Of a stretch of DNA of 64,000 bases, positions 17,577-26,285 are shown in pieces; the stretch's first letter is position 1; the number at the start of each line of letters is the position of its first letter. The stretch comes from an uncultured Spirochaetota bacterium (lineage in GTDB: Bacteria > Spirochaetota > Spirochaetia > JAFGXN01): positions 80,363 to 144,362 of the forward strand of contig CALXOJ010000001.1 of assembly GCA_944390005.1 (NCBI GenBank), in the 5' to 3' direction. The translations under genes and the position numbers were made by a program. The notes below the pieces were generated by a model. That model saw only the letters and a list, made by a program, of their open reading frames with translations, ran no database searches and was not told the DNA's origin.

Positions 17577-18461
17577 TTAAGGCTCGGCTGTCAACGGCTT
17601 GAGTTCATCAAGAAAAGCACGGGCGGCAGGTGAGAGAACAGCAAATTTTTTCCAAACAAGATAGAGCGGAGAGAGCAGTTGCGGCTCCAGCGGGCGGAAA
17701 CGAAGCTCACTTTCGCTTCCGACGTAGACAAGATTTTCAAGTGTCAGCGCGCATCCGACCCCTTCTTCCGTCAGCAGGGCGGCGTTGTAAATAAGATTGT
17801 AAACCGCTTTGATGTTCAGTTCCGAAAGCGGCCGCTGAAAAAACTTTTCAATCAGTTTTTCTTCCATAGATTGTTTCGAACAAATCAGCGGACGGCTGAG
17901 AAGATCTTCTTTTGTAACGCGCTCCAATTCAGTCAGAGGATCGTCTTTGCGGACAATTACGCCCCAGCGGTCGCTGCGGTTGAGCGGCAGGTTGTCATAG
18001 GCGGAGAGGTCGGCCGATTCAATGAGGACGGCAAAATCCAGTAATCCTTTGTCAAGCTTTTCGATGGTGTCAGGGGCGTCGCCGCTGGTGATGAGAATTC
18101 GGATGCGCGGATGTTTTTCCTGCATCGCTTTAACGGCTCGGGAGATGATTTTAAGTGAATACGATTCGGCACTGCCGATGGCAACCTCTCCTTCGATGTC
18201 GGAGGGAGTGGAGCGCAGCTCTTTCTCTGTCCGACGGTAAAGTCCAAGGATTTCCTCCGCCCGCTTCTGAAGCAGCTGCCCGGCGTCGGTTAGTGTCAGC
18301 TGCCGTTTTCCGCGAATAAATAGAGGCTTCCCGATTTCCCATTCGAGATTTTTTATTTGCCGCGTCAGGTTTGGCTGCGTAGTGTTGAGCAGTTCGGCAG
18401 CTTTTGTGATGTTTCTCTCTTTTGCTACGCCGAGAAAGTAGCGCAGTTCCCTGAATTCCAT
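17577..18461 (-). CDS. LysR-family transcriptional regulator
   Basis: A 294-residue regulator with an N-terminal winged HTH (about 1-60; [21 protein letters not shown], then [14 protein letters not shown]) and a periplasmic-binding-protein-like effector domain (about 88-290). It starts 8 bases after the stop of murB on the same strand with a GGAGA Shine-Dalgarno sequence, so the two are probably co-transcribed. The divergent arrangement typical of LysR regulators and their targets is absent, so the target cannot be read from context. Confidence 0.92.
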   Translation of the reverse strand: MEFRELRYFLGVAKERNITKAAELLNTTQPNLTRQIKNLEWEIGKPLFIRGKRQLTLTDAGQLLQKRAEEILGLYRRTEKELRSTPSDIEGEVAIGSAESYSLKIISRAVKAMQEKHPRIRILITSGDAPDTIEKLDKGLLDFAVLIESADLSAYDNLPLNRSDRWGVIVRKDDPLTELERVTKEDLLSRPLICSKQSMEEKLIEKFFQRPLSELNIKAVYNLIYNAALLTEEGVGCALTLENLVYVGSESELRFRPLEPQLLSPLYLVWKKFAVLSPAARAFLDELKPLTAEP

Positions 18462-18469
18462 AGCATCTC

Positions 18470-19408
18470 CTAACGCGTTCGTTTGTTTTCTTCGGCGTTT
18501 TCAAAGTCGCCGACGAAGACTGTCTCCGGTTCGGGGCGGAGGCCGCAGTTTCGTTCGACGGTCTCTTCGACCGTTTCGATGAGGGAGAGGATATCGGCCG
18601 CCGCGGCGCCGCCGGTGTTGATGATGATGTTGCCGTGATACGGGGCTATCTGAGCGCCGCCGCGGGTGAGACCGCGCAGACCGGTTTCGTCAATCAGCTG
18701 TCCGGTCGGTTTCCCGAAACGGCGGTCATTTTTAAAGATACTGCCGGCGCTTGGAAAGCGAAAGTGCCCCTTTTGAATGCGGTCGCTTTCGGCGGCATTC
18801 ATGGCGGCTTCTATTTGAATGCGGTTGCCCGGTTCAAGACGGAAAACCGCCGAAAGAACGACGGTTCCGTTGTTTTGAAACGGCGAACGCTTGTATCCGA
18901 AGCTGCCGTCAGTCGGCAAAAGCGTGTGCGCACTGCCGTCGGTTTTCAGATAACGGACGGATTCCAGCACCTCCGCCGTCGACCGTTCATAGCAGCGGGC
19001 ATTCATCCGCACGGCGCCGCCGACGCTTCCCGGCAATTTGTACAGGAATTCGAGACCGCTCAAGCCGGCGTTCAAGGCGGCAAGGCATACATCTTCAACC
19101 CTTGCGCCCGCTTCGGCCGTTATTCGGCAGCCGTCAACGGCGATGCGCTTCAGCTTTTCCGTCGCAATAACCGGCTCTCGGATGCCTTTATCGGCGACAA
19201 TGAGGTTGGTTCCTCCGCCAAGGACGAAGTACGGCGTCCGTTCGGCTGACAGAAGCCGCAGCACCCTCTGAAGTTCCATCTCTGACGCCGGAAAAATCAC
19301 CAGATCGGCATTTCCTCCGACGTGAAACGAAGTCCGCTGCGCCATCGGCACATTCCGCCGCGTTTCAATGCCGTTGATTTTTTTTTCGAATTCCCGTAAA
19401 TTGAACAT
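18470..19408 (-). CDS. murB: UDP-N-acetylenolpyruvoylglucosamine reductase
   Basis: FAD enzyme of 312 residues that reduces UDP-GlcNAc-enolpyruvate to UDP-MurNAc in peptidoglycan synthesis. It has the FAD-binding VLGGGTNLIVAD segment, GLEFLYKLPGSVGGAVRMNA, YKRSPF, and the active-site Ser in PSAGSIFKN; it lacks the extra domain of the E. coli type, so it is a type II MurB. The frame remains open 56 codons upstream, but I start at the ATG at 19408 where family sequence begins. No Shine-Dalgarno sequence precedes it; a TATACT box ends 6 bases upstream, suggesting a leaderless message. It is divergent from cysS. Confidence 0.93.
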   Translation of the reverse strand: MFNLREFEKKINGIETRRNVPMAQRTSFHVGGNADLVIFPASEMELQRVLRLLSAERTPYFVLGGGTNLIVADKGIREPVIATEKLKRIAVDGCRITAEAGARVEDVCLAALNAGLSGLEFLYKLPGSVGGAVRMNARCYERSTAEVLESVRYLKTDGSAHTLLPTDGSFGYKRSPFQNNGTVVLSAVFRLEPGNRIQIEAAMNAAESDRIQKGHFRFPSAGSIFKNDRRFGKPTGQLIDETGLRGLTRGGAQIAPYHGNIIINTGGAAAADILSLIETVEETVERNCGLRPEPETVFVGDFENAEENKRTR

Positions 19409-19414
19409 GGAGTC

Positions 19415-19420
19415 AGTATA
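19415..19420 (-). promoter_or_regulatory. -10 box directly before murB
   Basis: On the minus strand TATACT ends 6 bases before the ATG of murB. The -35 position reads TAGAAA at a 17-base spacing, a 4/6 match. The spacing implies that transcription starts at the start codon. Confidence 0.5.
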
Positions 19421-19462
19421 ACCGATTCTGCGGTTTTTTTCTATTCTTTTGCGGAGAATGAG

Positions 19463-20893
19463 ATGGAGATTCGATTTTACAATACAATGTCGAGAAAAAC
19501 GGAGATATTTGAGCCGATTGAGCCGATGAAGGTGAAGATGTATGCCTGCGGGCCGACGGTTTATAATTACGCCCATATCGGTAATCTGCGCACCTATATT
19601 TTCGAAGATTTACTGAAACGGCTTTTCCTTCACGCCGGATATGAAGTCAATCACGTGATGAACATCACCGATGTCGGCCACTTAACCGGTGACAACGACG
19701 ACGGTGAAGATAAAATGGTTAAAAGCTCGCGTGAAAGCAGTCGGACGGTTCGGGAAATTGCTGATTTTTACACAAACGCCTTTTTTAACGACACCGACCG
19801 TCTTCACATTCTGCGGCCGACAACCGCCTGTAAAGCAACCGATCATATCGACGATATGATCGCGCTGATTCAAACATTGGAAAAGAAAGGCTTTACTTAC
19901 GAAGCCGGCGGCAACATTTATTTCAGCATCGATCGCTTTCCCGAATACGGTCGGTTGGCGCGGCTGGATTCTCAGCAGCTGCAGGCCGGAGCAAGGGTTT
20001 CCGTTGACGGAAACAAACGCAACCCACACGACTTCGTTTTGTGGTTTACTCGCTCAAAATACGAGAATCACGTTCTTCTGTGGGATTCTCCATGGGGGAA
20101 GGGGTATCCCGGCTGGCATATCGAATGCTCGGCAATGAGTATGAAGTACCTCGGTTCGCATTTTGACATCCATTGCGGCGGCATCGACCACATTCCTGTG
20201 CACCATACCAACGAAATTGCCCAATCCGAAGCCGCTTCCGGTGAAAAGTGGGTCGATTATTGGCTTCACGGTGAATTTTTGATTCTCGATAAAGGAAAAA
20301 TGTCGAAGTCTTCAGGTTCGTTTCTGACGCTGCAGTCGCTGATTGACGCCGGATACGATCCGCTCGATTACCGTTGGTTTTGTCTCGGAGCGCACTACCG
20401 CAGTCAGCTGACCTTTTCTTTTGACGGCTTGAAAGCCGCCGCTTCCGCCCGCCGGAAACTTTTTACGCGCACTGCCGCCTTAAAAGCGGAATGCGCAGGC
20501 GCTGCCGTCGAAACTCCCGAAGGAAAGGCGCACAGTGACCGTTTTTGGCGTGCAGCCGCCGACGATTTAAACCTGCCGAAAGCGTTGGCTTCCGTCTGGG
20601 CGCTGCTGAAAGATGAAACCGTTTCTCCTTCCGGCAAACTGGCCGCTCTTTACTCGATGGATGAAATTCTCGGACTCGGATTGAGAGAGTCAATCGAAGC
20701 CGCCGATCCTCCGTCCGTTTCCGCCGAAGAGAAAGCCCGCATCGAGGGACTTTTAGCGCAGCGCCGCGAAGCGAAGGCTGCCCGCGACTTTGCCCGAGCC
20801 GATGAAATACGCGATCGTCTGGCTGCTGAAGGAATCCGCATTCGGGACACCGCCGAAACCACATTGTGGGAAAAAATCGGCGGCGGAATGTAA
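19463..20893 (+). CDS. cysS: Cysteinyl-tRNA synthetase
   Basis: Class I synthetase of 476 residues that charges tRNA-Cys. The zinc-site Cys in YACGPTVYN, the HIGH-equivalent HIGN (in YNYAHIGNLRTY), the GWHIECSAMSMKYLG zinc segment, the GGIDHIPVHHTNEIAQSEA block and the KMSKS loop (KGKMSKSSGS) are all present, followed by the DALR-type helical C-terminus. Length is normal. The ATG at 19463 has a GGAGA Shine-Dalgarno sequence. It is divergent from murB; the ECF sigma gene follows 37 bases downstream. Confidence 0.96.
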   Translation: MEIRFYNTMSRKTEIFEPIEPMKVKMYACGPTVYNYAHIGNLRTYIFEDLLKRLFLHAGYEVNHVMNITDVGHLTGDNDDGEDKMVKSSRESSRTVREIADFYTNAFFNDTDRLHILRPTTACKATDHIDDMIALIQTLEKKGFTYEAGGNIYFSIDRFPEYGRLARLDSQQLQAGARVSVDGNKRNPHDFVLWFTRSKYENHVLLWDSPWGKGYPGWHIECSAMSMKYLGSHFDIHCGGIDHIPVHHTNEIAQSEAASGEKWVDYWLHGEFLILDKGKMSKSSGSFLTLQSLIDAGYDPLDYRWFCLGAHYRSQLTFSFDGLKAAASARRKLFTRTAALKAECAGAAVETPEGKAHSDRFWRAAADDLNLPKALASVWALLKDETVSPSGKLAALYSMDEILGLGLRESIEAADPPSVSAEEKARIEGLLAQRREAKAARDFARADEIRDRLAAEGIRIRDTAETTLWEKIGGGM

Positions 20894-20930
20894 CCTTTTC
20901 TCTGTTCAGGTATTTTAGAAAGGAAGCAGA

Positions 20931-21428
20931 ATGGGAATTCGAATCGATTATGATGCGCTTTACTTCGGTTTTTTGCCGATTTTGCTGAAAGTGGCGCTCA
21001 ATGTTGTGCACGACATGGAGACGGCAGAAGAGATTTGTCAGGAAGCGTTTATCCGCCTTTTTGAGCGGAAAATTCCGTTTTCCAAAGAGGAAGAGGTGCG
21101 TTTCTGGTTGATTCGAGTGGTCAAAAACCTCAGTTTGAACGTTTTTCGTAAGCGGAAGAACGAGGCGGCCGCCGTCGAAAAGCTGCAGCAGATTCACCGT
21201 TCAGCGGCTCCATCAGCGGAAGAGCTTTTTTCTGCCGAGGAGGAGAAACGGCGTTTCCGTGAAGCTGTCGATTCGCTTCCCGATAAATGGAAAGAGGTGT
21301 TGATTTTGAAGGAATTCGGTGAAATGAATTACAAAGAGATTGCCAAAACACTTCGCATTTCTGAGTCTAATGTAAAAGTGCGGGTTTTTCGGGCAAAAGA
21401 AAAGCTTGCCGAGATTTTAAATAGTTAG
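20931..21428 (+). CDS. ECF-family RNA polymerase sigma factor
   Basis: A 165-residue sigma factor with region 2 (about 10-80; DMETAEEICQEAFIRLFE and RFWLIRVVKNLSLNVFRKRKN) and region 4 (about 105-160; LPDKWKEVLILKEFGEMNYKEIAKTLRISESNVKVRVFRAK). Regions 1.1 and 3 are absent, as in ECF factors. It begins with an AAGGAAG Shine-Dalgarno sequence. The next gene, 9 bases downstream, encodes a zinc-finger anti-sigma factor, and the third gene a membrane protein with IPT/TIG and transglutaminase-like domains, so the three probably form an envelope-sensing unit. I could not identify a convincing ECF-type autoregulatory promoter. Confidence 0.93.
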   Translation: MGIRIDYDALYFGFLPILLKVALNVVHDMETAEEICQEAFIRLFERKIPFSKEEEVRFWLIRVVKNLSLNVFRKRKNEAAAVEKLQQIHRSAAPSAEELFSAEEEKRRFREAVDSLPDKWKEVLILKEFGEMNYKEIAKTLRISESNVKVRVFRAKEKLAEILNS

Positions 21429-21437
21429 GGGGCGGGT

Positions 21438-21905
21438 ATGTGTTTGGAAAAAGACATGATTTCGGCTTATTGCGACGGAGAGACATCGGGAAAAGTGAAA
21501 GCGCTGATTGAAGCGCATTTGAGCGAATGTGCCGAATGCCGCCGCATTGCAGAAACTTACCGCTTCGTTTCGCAGACTGTCCGCCGCTGCGGCGAAGAGC
21601 CGGATGCGGCGAAAGTGCGCGCTTTTGCCGATCGTCTCCGAACCTTGAATAAAAAACCTGCTCCCGTTCGTCTGATGATTCATGTCCCCGTGCTTCGAGC
21701 GGCTGTTTTTCTTTTTATCGCCCTTTTGGCGTTTACATTTATTCTGTTTTCCGTTATAATTTTTGCCGGAGGAAGCCGCAACGGAGAAGCGGTGATGGCT
21801 TCGGCGCCGACCGAAAGAGTCGACCCCGAACCGACGGAGCGGGAAACGGCGCCGTTTCCGATGTTCCGCCCGGATAACCGCAACCTGAGAACGGTTGATT
21901 ACTGA
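21438..21905 (+). CDS. Zinc-finger (zf-HC2) transmembrane anti-sigma factor
   Basis: A 155-residue partner of the ECF sigma factor. The cytoplasmic N-terminus has the anti-sigma zinc motif HLSECAECRR (H27, C31, C34), expected to hold region 2/4 of the sigma factor; a single membrane helix follows (about 82-104) and an acidic, Pro/Glu-rich extracytoplasmic tail of 50 residues. The tail would be the target of proteolysis or ligand-dependent release in a regulated-intramembrane-proteolysis scheme, which is inference. It starts 9 bases after the sigma gene, and the third gene starts 2 bases after its stop. Confidence 0.88.
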   Translation: MCLEKDMISAYCDGETSGKVKALIEAHLSECAECRRIAETYRFVSQTVRRCGEEPDAAKVRAFADRLRTLNKKPAPVRLMIHVPVLRAAVFLFIALLAFTFILFSVIIFAGGSRNGEAVMASAPTERVDPEPTERETAPFPMFRPDNRNLRTVDY

Positions 21906-21907
21906 AG

Positions 21908-23551
21908 GTGAAGGCTCGGCAGAATCGAGACGCAGAACATCATCCGGTTGTTCATTTGAAGCGAACCAAATATCTTTTTTCTCTTTTAAAAAAACGCAAC
22001 GTCATCGTGTCGCTGGCGGTTTTTTTTGTTTCGTTTGCTGTCTTTTTGGCGGTCTACATTTTCAGCCGCAATACGCCTTATATTTTTTCGATTTCTCCGG
22101 AAGTGGCGATGCCGGACGAGCTTCTGACGGTGCGCGGTCTTTTTTTCGGAAAGGAACGAGGCACGTCTTCCGTTTATTTTTCTGATCTCAAAGTTCCCGG
22201 TTCCGCTTATGAAAAGTGGAGCAGTCGTGAAATCATATTGCGGGTGCCGGAAGGCGTTGATGTTGGACCGGTGCGGGTTCGCAACAGTTACGGATTCAGC
22301 AACGGAATTCTTTTTACGGGACAGGATGCGATTCCCATCATTACCGCGAATGCACGCGTGACGGCAGAGGCTCCGTCGGTCGTTTCTTTGGATCCGATTG
22401 AACCGATCGCCGGCGAAGAGGTCACGCTTAACGGGCGCAGTTTCGGAGAGGCAGGCGCCGTCGAACGGGTGAATTTTTTTTCCGATGACGGCAGAAGGGC
22501 GGAGGTCTTATCTGCCGATGCGCTGCTGTGGTCGACTGAAACGATTCGGATTGTCATGCCGGACGGCTTTCCGGACGGAGGGTTTTTGACGGTTGCGACG
22601 CGCTACGGGGAATCTTCTCGGTTTGAATTCCGCACGGATATTTCTGCCGTAAAGATGATTTTTGGCGAGAGTCTGAAAGTTCAGGCTGATCTATCCGTTT
22701 CGGCGGTTAATAACGGTTCGCAGCGGTCAACGGCGGTTTTTGTGCTGCCGACTGTGACGGTCGGGTTCCGACAGCAGCCGGTTCCTTTGAAGGGCGGACG
22801 GCCCCTCATTGTCGAAGGGCGGGAATTTCGAATTTTCAGAGATGAAATCAAAGCATCCGGGCAAAACGGCGCACGGTTGTCGATGAATGTCAAATTAAGT
22901 TCGGTTGCTTTCGAGCCGATTAAAGATGCTTTTTTTGCCGATTGCGGCGGGCAAGCTGATTTGCAGCAGGTAATGCCGCTGATTCAACCGATTGCGCAAG
23001 AGTTTATCGGAGGGAGGATGACATTAGCTGTCTTTGTTGCAGAATTGCGGCGGCTGTTTGACGAAAACTTCCGCTTTGAGAGAATTTCATCTGCTGAAAA
23101 CGAAGGCGCGGAACGGCCGCCGTTTGCCGAAAGCCGCGTTGGAGATGCGTTTGAGTTTGCTGATCTTTTTGCCGAAACACTGAGGCACGTTGGGGTTGAG
23201 GCCTCGAGCGTTTTTGGTTATTATTTAACGGAATCGGGAGAGGCTGTCGAACACGCATGGGTGCGTTACCGTTATCCGCACTTCGGTTTTATTGATACAG
23301 ATCCGACGGCGGCGCAAAACGGGTTTAACGATCGGTTTGTGTCAGAACACGACGGGGCGGGGGCTGTCAGCTGCCGTTATTGGGAATTTTTCGATGACAG
23401 TTGTCGGCTGCCGCGGCAGTTTTATCGCGGATTTCCCGTTGCGGCGGAAGAGGGGGTCTTTTCACGGCAGCAGTTCTATGCCGAAACGGAAGATGATCTT
23501 CGAAATTTTGAATTTTCGCCGCCGACGCTGACCGACATAAAATTCCGATGA
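21908..23551 (+). CDS. Membrane-anchored IPT/TIG protein with a transglutaminase-like domain lacking the catalytic Cys
   Basis: A 547-residue envelope protein starting with GTG at 21908. It has a basic cytoplasmic tail, one membrane helix (about 31-52), two IPT/TIG immunoglobulin-like domains (about 57-137 and 155-243), a beta-rich middle region and a transglutaminase-like domain (about 375-470). In that domain the His (H449 in EHAW) and the Asp (D465 in DTDPT) of the triad are present, but the position normally held by Cys in the GDCxxxA motif is A414 (codon GCG, 23147-23149). It is therefore predicted to bind rather than cut or cross-link. It starts 2 bases after the anti-sigma gene and is probably the periplasmic arm of that system. 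No good Shine-Dalgarno sequence is seen, so translation may be coupled. Confidence 0.75.
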   Translation: MKARQNRDAEHHPVVHLKRTKYLFSLLKKRNVIVSLAVFFVSFAVFLAVYIFSRNTPYIFSISPEVAMPDELLTVRGLFFGKERGTSSVYFSDLKVPGSAYEKWSSREIILRVPEGVDVGPVRVRNSYGFSNGILFTGQDAIPIITANARVTAEAPSVVSLDPIEPIAGEEVTLNGRSFGEAGAVERVNFFSDDGRRAEVLSADALLWSTETIRIVMPDGFPDGGFLTVATRYGESSRFEFRTDISAVKMIFGESLKVQADLSVSAVNNGSQRSTAVFVLPTVTVGFRQQPVPLKGGRPLIVEGREFRIFRDEIKASGQNGARLSMNVKLSSVAFEPIKDAFFADCGGQADLQQVMPLIQPIAQEFIGGRMTLAVFVAELRRLFDENFRFERISSAENEGAERPPFAESRVGDAFEFADLFAETLRHVGVEASSVFGYYLTESGEAVEHAWVRYRYPHFGFIDTDPTAAQNGFNDRFVSEHDGAGAVSCRYWEFFDDSCRLPRQFYRGFPVAAEEGVFSRQQFYAETEDDLRNFEFSPPTLTDIKFR

Positions 23552-23626
23552 GAATCGACTGTCAATAAAGAAAGCGGTTTTTGAACATCCGCAAAATAAG
23601 CAACATTGCCATGGGGGAATGAATCA

Positions 23627-26260
23627 ATGATTGAAATGGAAAAAACGTACAATCCGAGGGATTTTGAAGAGAAAATTTATCAACTTTGGGAAGATAGAGG
23701 GAAATTCCGTCCGTCGGATTCTTCAAAAAAACCGTTTGTCGTTGTCATTCCTCCTCCGAATGTAACCGGAATCCTTCACATGGGGCACGGCCTGAACAAT
23801 TCGTTGCAGGATATTCTGGTCCGCTACCACCGTATGCTTGGCGAACCGACGCTGTGGGTTCCGGGAACCGATCACGCCGGAATTGCCACTCAAAACGTTG
23901 TTGAGCGGCAGCTGAAAAAAGAGGGGCTGACGAAAGACGATCTTGGTCGGGATGCGTTTTTGGAACGGACATGGAAGGTCAAGGAAAAGCATCATGAAGT
24001 GATTGTTCGACAGCTGAAAAAAATCGGCTGTTCCTGTGATTGGTCTCGTGAACGGTTTACGATGGACAGCGGTCTTTCCCGCGCCGTCCGAGAAGTTTTT
24101 GTCTCATTGTATGAACGGGGATTGATTTACCGCGGAGAATATTTGGTTAATTACTGCACATCCTGCGGGACGGCGCTGGCCGATGACGAAGTGGAACATG
24201 AAGAAGAACCGGGTAAGCTTTACCGGATTCGTTACCCTTACAGCGACGGCGGCGGCGAATTGGTTGTAGCGACGACCCGTCCCGAAACGCTTTACGGAGA
24301 TACGGCTGTGGCTGTTCACCCGGAAGATCCGCGCTACGCCGATTTGATCGGCAAGACCGTCGTTTTGCCGCTGACAGGCCGCTCGATTCCCGTGATTGCC
24401 GACGCTTACGTTGATCGGGAGTTCGGTTCCGGTGCAGTTAAAATTACGCCTGCACACGATCCGAACGACTGGGAAATCGGCTGCCGCCACGGTTTGCCGC
24501 GTATCAATTTGCTGACGCCCGACGGAAGGCTAAACGAAAACGCGCCGGCCTTCGTTCAGGGAAAAACCGTCGCAGAAGCCCGTGAATTGACCGTTGAAGC
24601 TCTGAAGCAAAAAGGGTTTTTTATCGATGCGGTTGACCTTCCTCATCAAGTCGGACACTGTTATCGCTGCCATACGATTGTCGAACCGTATATGTCGAAT
24701 CAATGGTTCGTGAAAATGAAACCGTTGGCGCAAAAGGCACTTGCGGCATGGGAAAACGGCGATATTCGGTTTTTCCCAAAAAAATGGGAGAATACATACC
24801 GCCACTGGTTGGAGAACATCCGTGACTGGTGTATTTCCCGTCAATTGTGGTGGGGGCATCGGATTCCCGTGTGGTATTGCCGAGAGTGCGGCAAGATGAT
24901 TGTCTCTCGGACGGATATCGAAAGTTGTCCCGAATGCGGTTCCGGTGAAGTAAAACAGGATGAAGATGTTCTGGATACTTGGTTTTCATCGTGGTTGTGG
25001 CCGTTTTCGACTCTCGGTTGGCCGGAAAAGACGGCTGATTTGCAGAGATTTTATCCGACTTCGGTGCTGGTCACGGCTTACGATATTATCTTTTTTTGGG
25101 TCTCTCGTATGATTATGGCGGGATTGGAGTTCATGGGAGAAGTTCCGTTTAAAGATATTTACATCCATCAGTTGGTTCGGGATAAACAGGGACGGAAAAT
25201 GAGTAAATCCCTGGGGAACGGAATCGATCCGCTTGAAATCGTCGAAGAATACGGCGCTGATGCGCTTAAATTTACGCTGGCTTACATGTCTTCTCAAGGA
25301 CAGGATATTCTGATCGATAAAGATTCGTTTAAAATCGGCGCTAAGTTTGCCAATAAGATTTGGAACGCTTCCCGTTATATTCTTTCATCTGTCGATGATG
25401 ATGACTGCGGCGATGTTCCGGAATTCGGCGTTTACGACAACTGGATTGAAACTCGCCTCCATGCGGCAGCCGAAGCCGTCGCAGCGGCCATGCACGACTA
25501 CAAATTCAATGAGGCGGCGCACGCGGTTTATGAATATTTTTGGAACGATTTTTGCGATTGGTACATCGAAATTTCCAAATTGGAGTTTTACGACGCCGAC
25601 GAAGCGAAAGCCCGTCGTGCGAAGCGCAAATTGCTGTATTTTATGGAAAAATCGCTGCGTTTGATGCACCCGTTTTTGCCGTTTATTACCGAGGAAATTT
25701 ATGCCAAACTGCCGGATTCGGTTCGTTATCCGATGCTGATTGATGCTCCGTTTCCGTCGGAGTGCGAAGCAGCTGTCGGAGCTGCGGCTCCGGTAACGGC
25801 TCTTCAGGAAGCGATCCGCGCTGTGAGAACAGCCCGCAGCGAGTTTACAATTCCTCCCGATACAAAAATCCGTGTTGCCGTCAGATGCGATGCTACGTCC
25901 GGGCTAACGGAGTTTTTCAAAAACGAACAGCCGCTTTTTTCTCATTTCGTAAAAGCTTCCGATTTAACAGTTACCGAAGGAGCGGTTGACTCAAAGGGCG
26001 CCGTTTCGATCATCGGAAACGGGTTTGAAGTGTTTGTCTACATCCGTGATGCCGTTGACGCGGTTAAAGAGGCGGAGAAGATGCGGAAGGAAATTGAAAA
26101 AACCGAAGCGTTTATCGAAAGAACAAAGGTTCGTCATTCCAACGAAAACTATCTTTCAAAAGCGCCCCGTCAGGTCATTGAAAAAGAGAAAGCGTCGTTA
26201 GAGGAAGCCGAGATTCGATTAAGAAAACTGAAAAAAAATCTTGAATTATTCGGCGAATAG
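23627..26260 (+). CDS. valS: Valyl-tRNA synthetase
   Basis: Class I synthetase of 877 residues. It has the HIGH motif as HMGH in PPPNVTGILHMGHGLNN, a CP1 editing domain (TTRPETLYGDTAVAV and the SGAVKITPAHDPND block), two zinc-ribbon-like Cys pairs (YCTSC and CRECG...CPECG), KMSKS in GRKMSKSLGNGIDPLE, the anticodon-binding domain and a C-terminal coiled coil (about 815-877). I start at the ATG at 23627, which has a GGGGGAA Shine-Dalgarno sequence at a 7-base spacing; an earlier TTG in frame would place that sequence inside the gene. The Hpt-like gene follows 25 bases downstream. Confidence 0.96.
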   Translation: MIEMEKTYNPRDFEEKIYQLWEDRGKFRPSDSSKKPFVVVIPPPNVTGILHMGHGLNNSLQDILVRYHRMLGEPTLWVPGTDHAGIATQNVVERQLKKEGLTKDDLGRDAFLERTWKVKEKHHEVIVRQLKKIGCSCDWSRERFTMDSGLSRAVREVFVSLYERGLIYRGEYLVNYCTSCGTALADDEVEHEEEPGKLYRIRYPYSDGGGELVVATTRPETLYGDTAVAVHPEDPRYADLIGKTVVLPLTGRSIPVIADAYVDREFGSGAVKITPAHDPNDWEIGCRHGLPRINLLTPDGRLNENAPAFVQGKTVAEARELTVEALKQKGFFIDAVDLPHQVGHCYRCHTIVEPYMSNQWFVKMKPLAQKALAAWENGDIRFFPKKWENTYRHWLENIRDWCISRQLWWGHRIPVWYCRECGKMIVSRTDIESCPECGSGEVKQDEDVLDTWFSSWLWPFSTLGWPEKTADLQRFYPTSVLVTAYDIIFFWVSRMIMAGLEFMGEVPFKDIYIHQLVRDKQGRKMSKSLGNGIDPLEIVEEYGADALKFTLAYMSSQGQDILIDKDSFKIGAKFANKIWNASRYILSSVDDDDCGDVPEFGVYDNWIETRLHAAAEAVAAAMHDYKFNEAAHAVYEYFWNDFCDWYIEISKLEFYDADEAKARRAKRKLLYFMEKSLRLMHPFLPFITEEIYAKLPDSVRYPMLIDAPFPSECEAAVGAAAPVTALQEAIRAVRTARSEFTIPPDTKIRVAVRCDATSGLTEFFKNEQPLFSHFVKASDLTVTEGAVDSKGAVSIIGNGFEVFVYIRDAVDAVKEAEKMRKEIEKTEAFIERTKVRHSNENYLSKAPRQVIEKEKASLEEAEIRLRKLKKNLELFGE

Positions 26261-26285
26261 ATTTATAATAAGATTTGAGGATAAG

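Noticed and set aside
17389..17580. A 63-codon plus-strand open frame
   Set aside because: It is made of the GC-rich hairpin repeat and ends in the LysR gene; no ribosome-binding site.
18635..19249. A 204-codon plus-strand open frame
   Set aside because: Antisense to murB; no start signal.
20887..20930. An ECF-type autoregulatory promoter before the sigma gene
   Set aside because: Partial similarity to a GGAAT/TGTAAC -35 element, but no -10 partner at the right distance.
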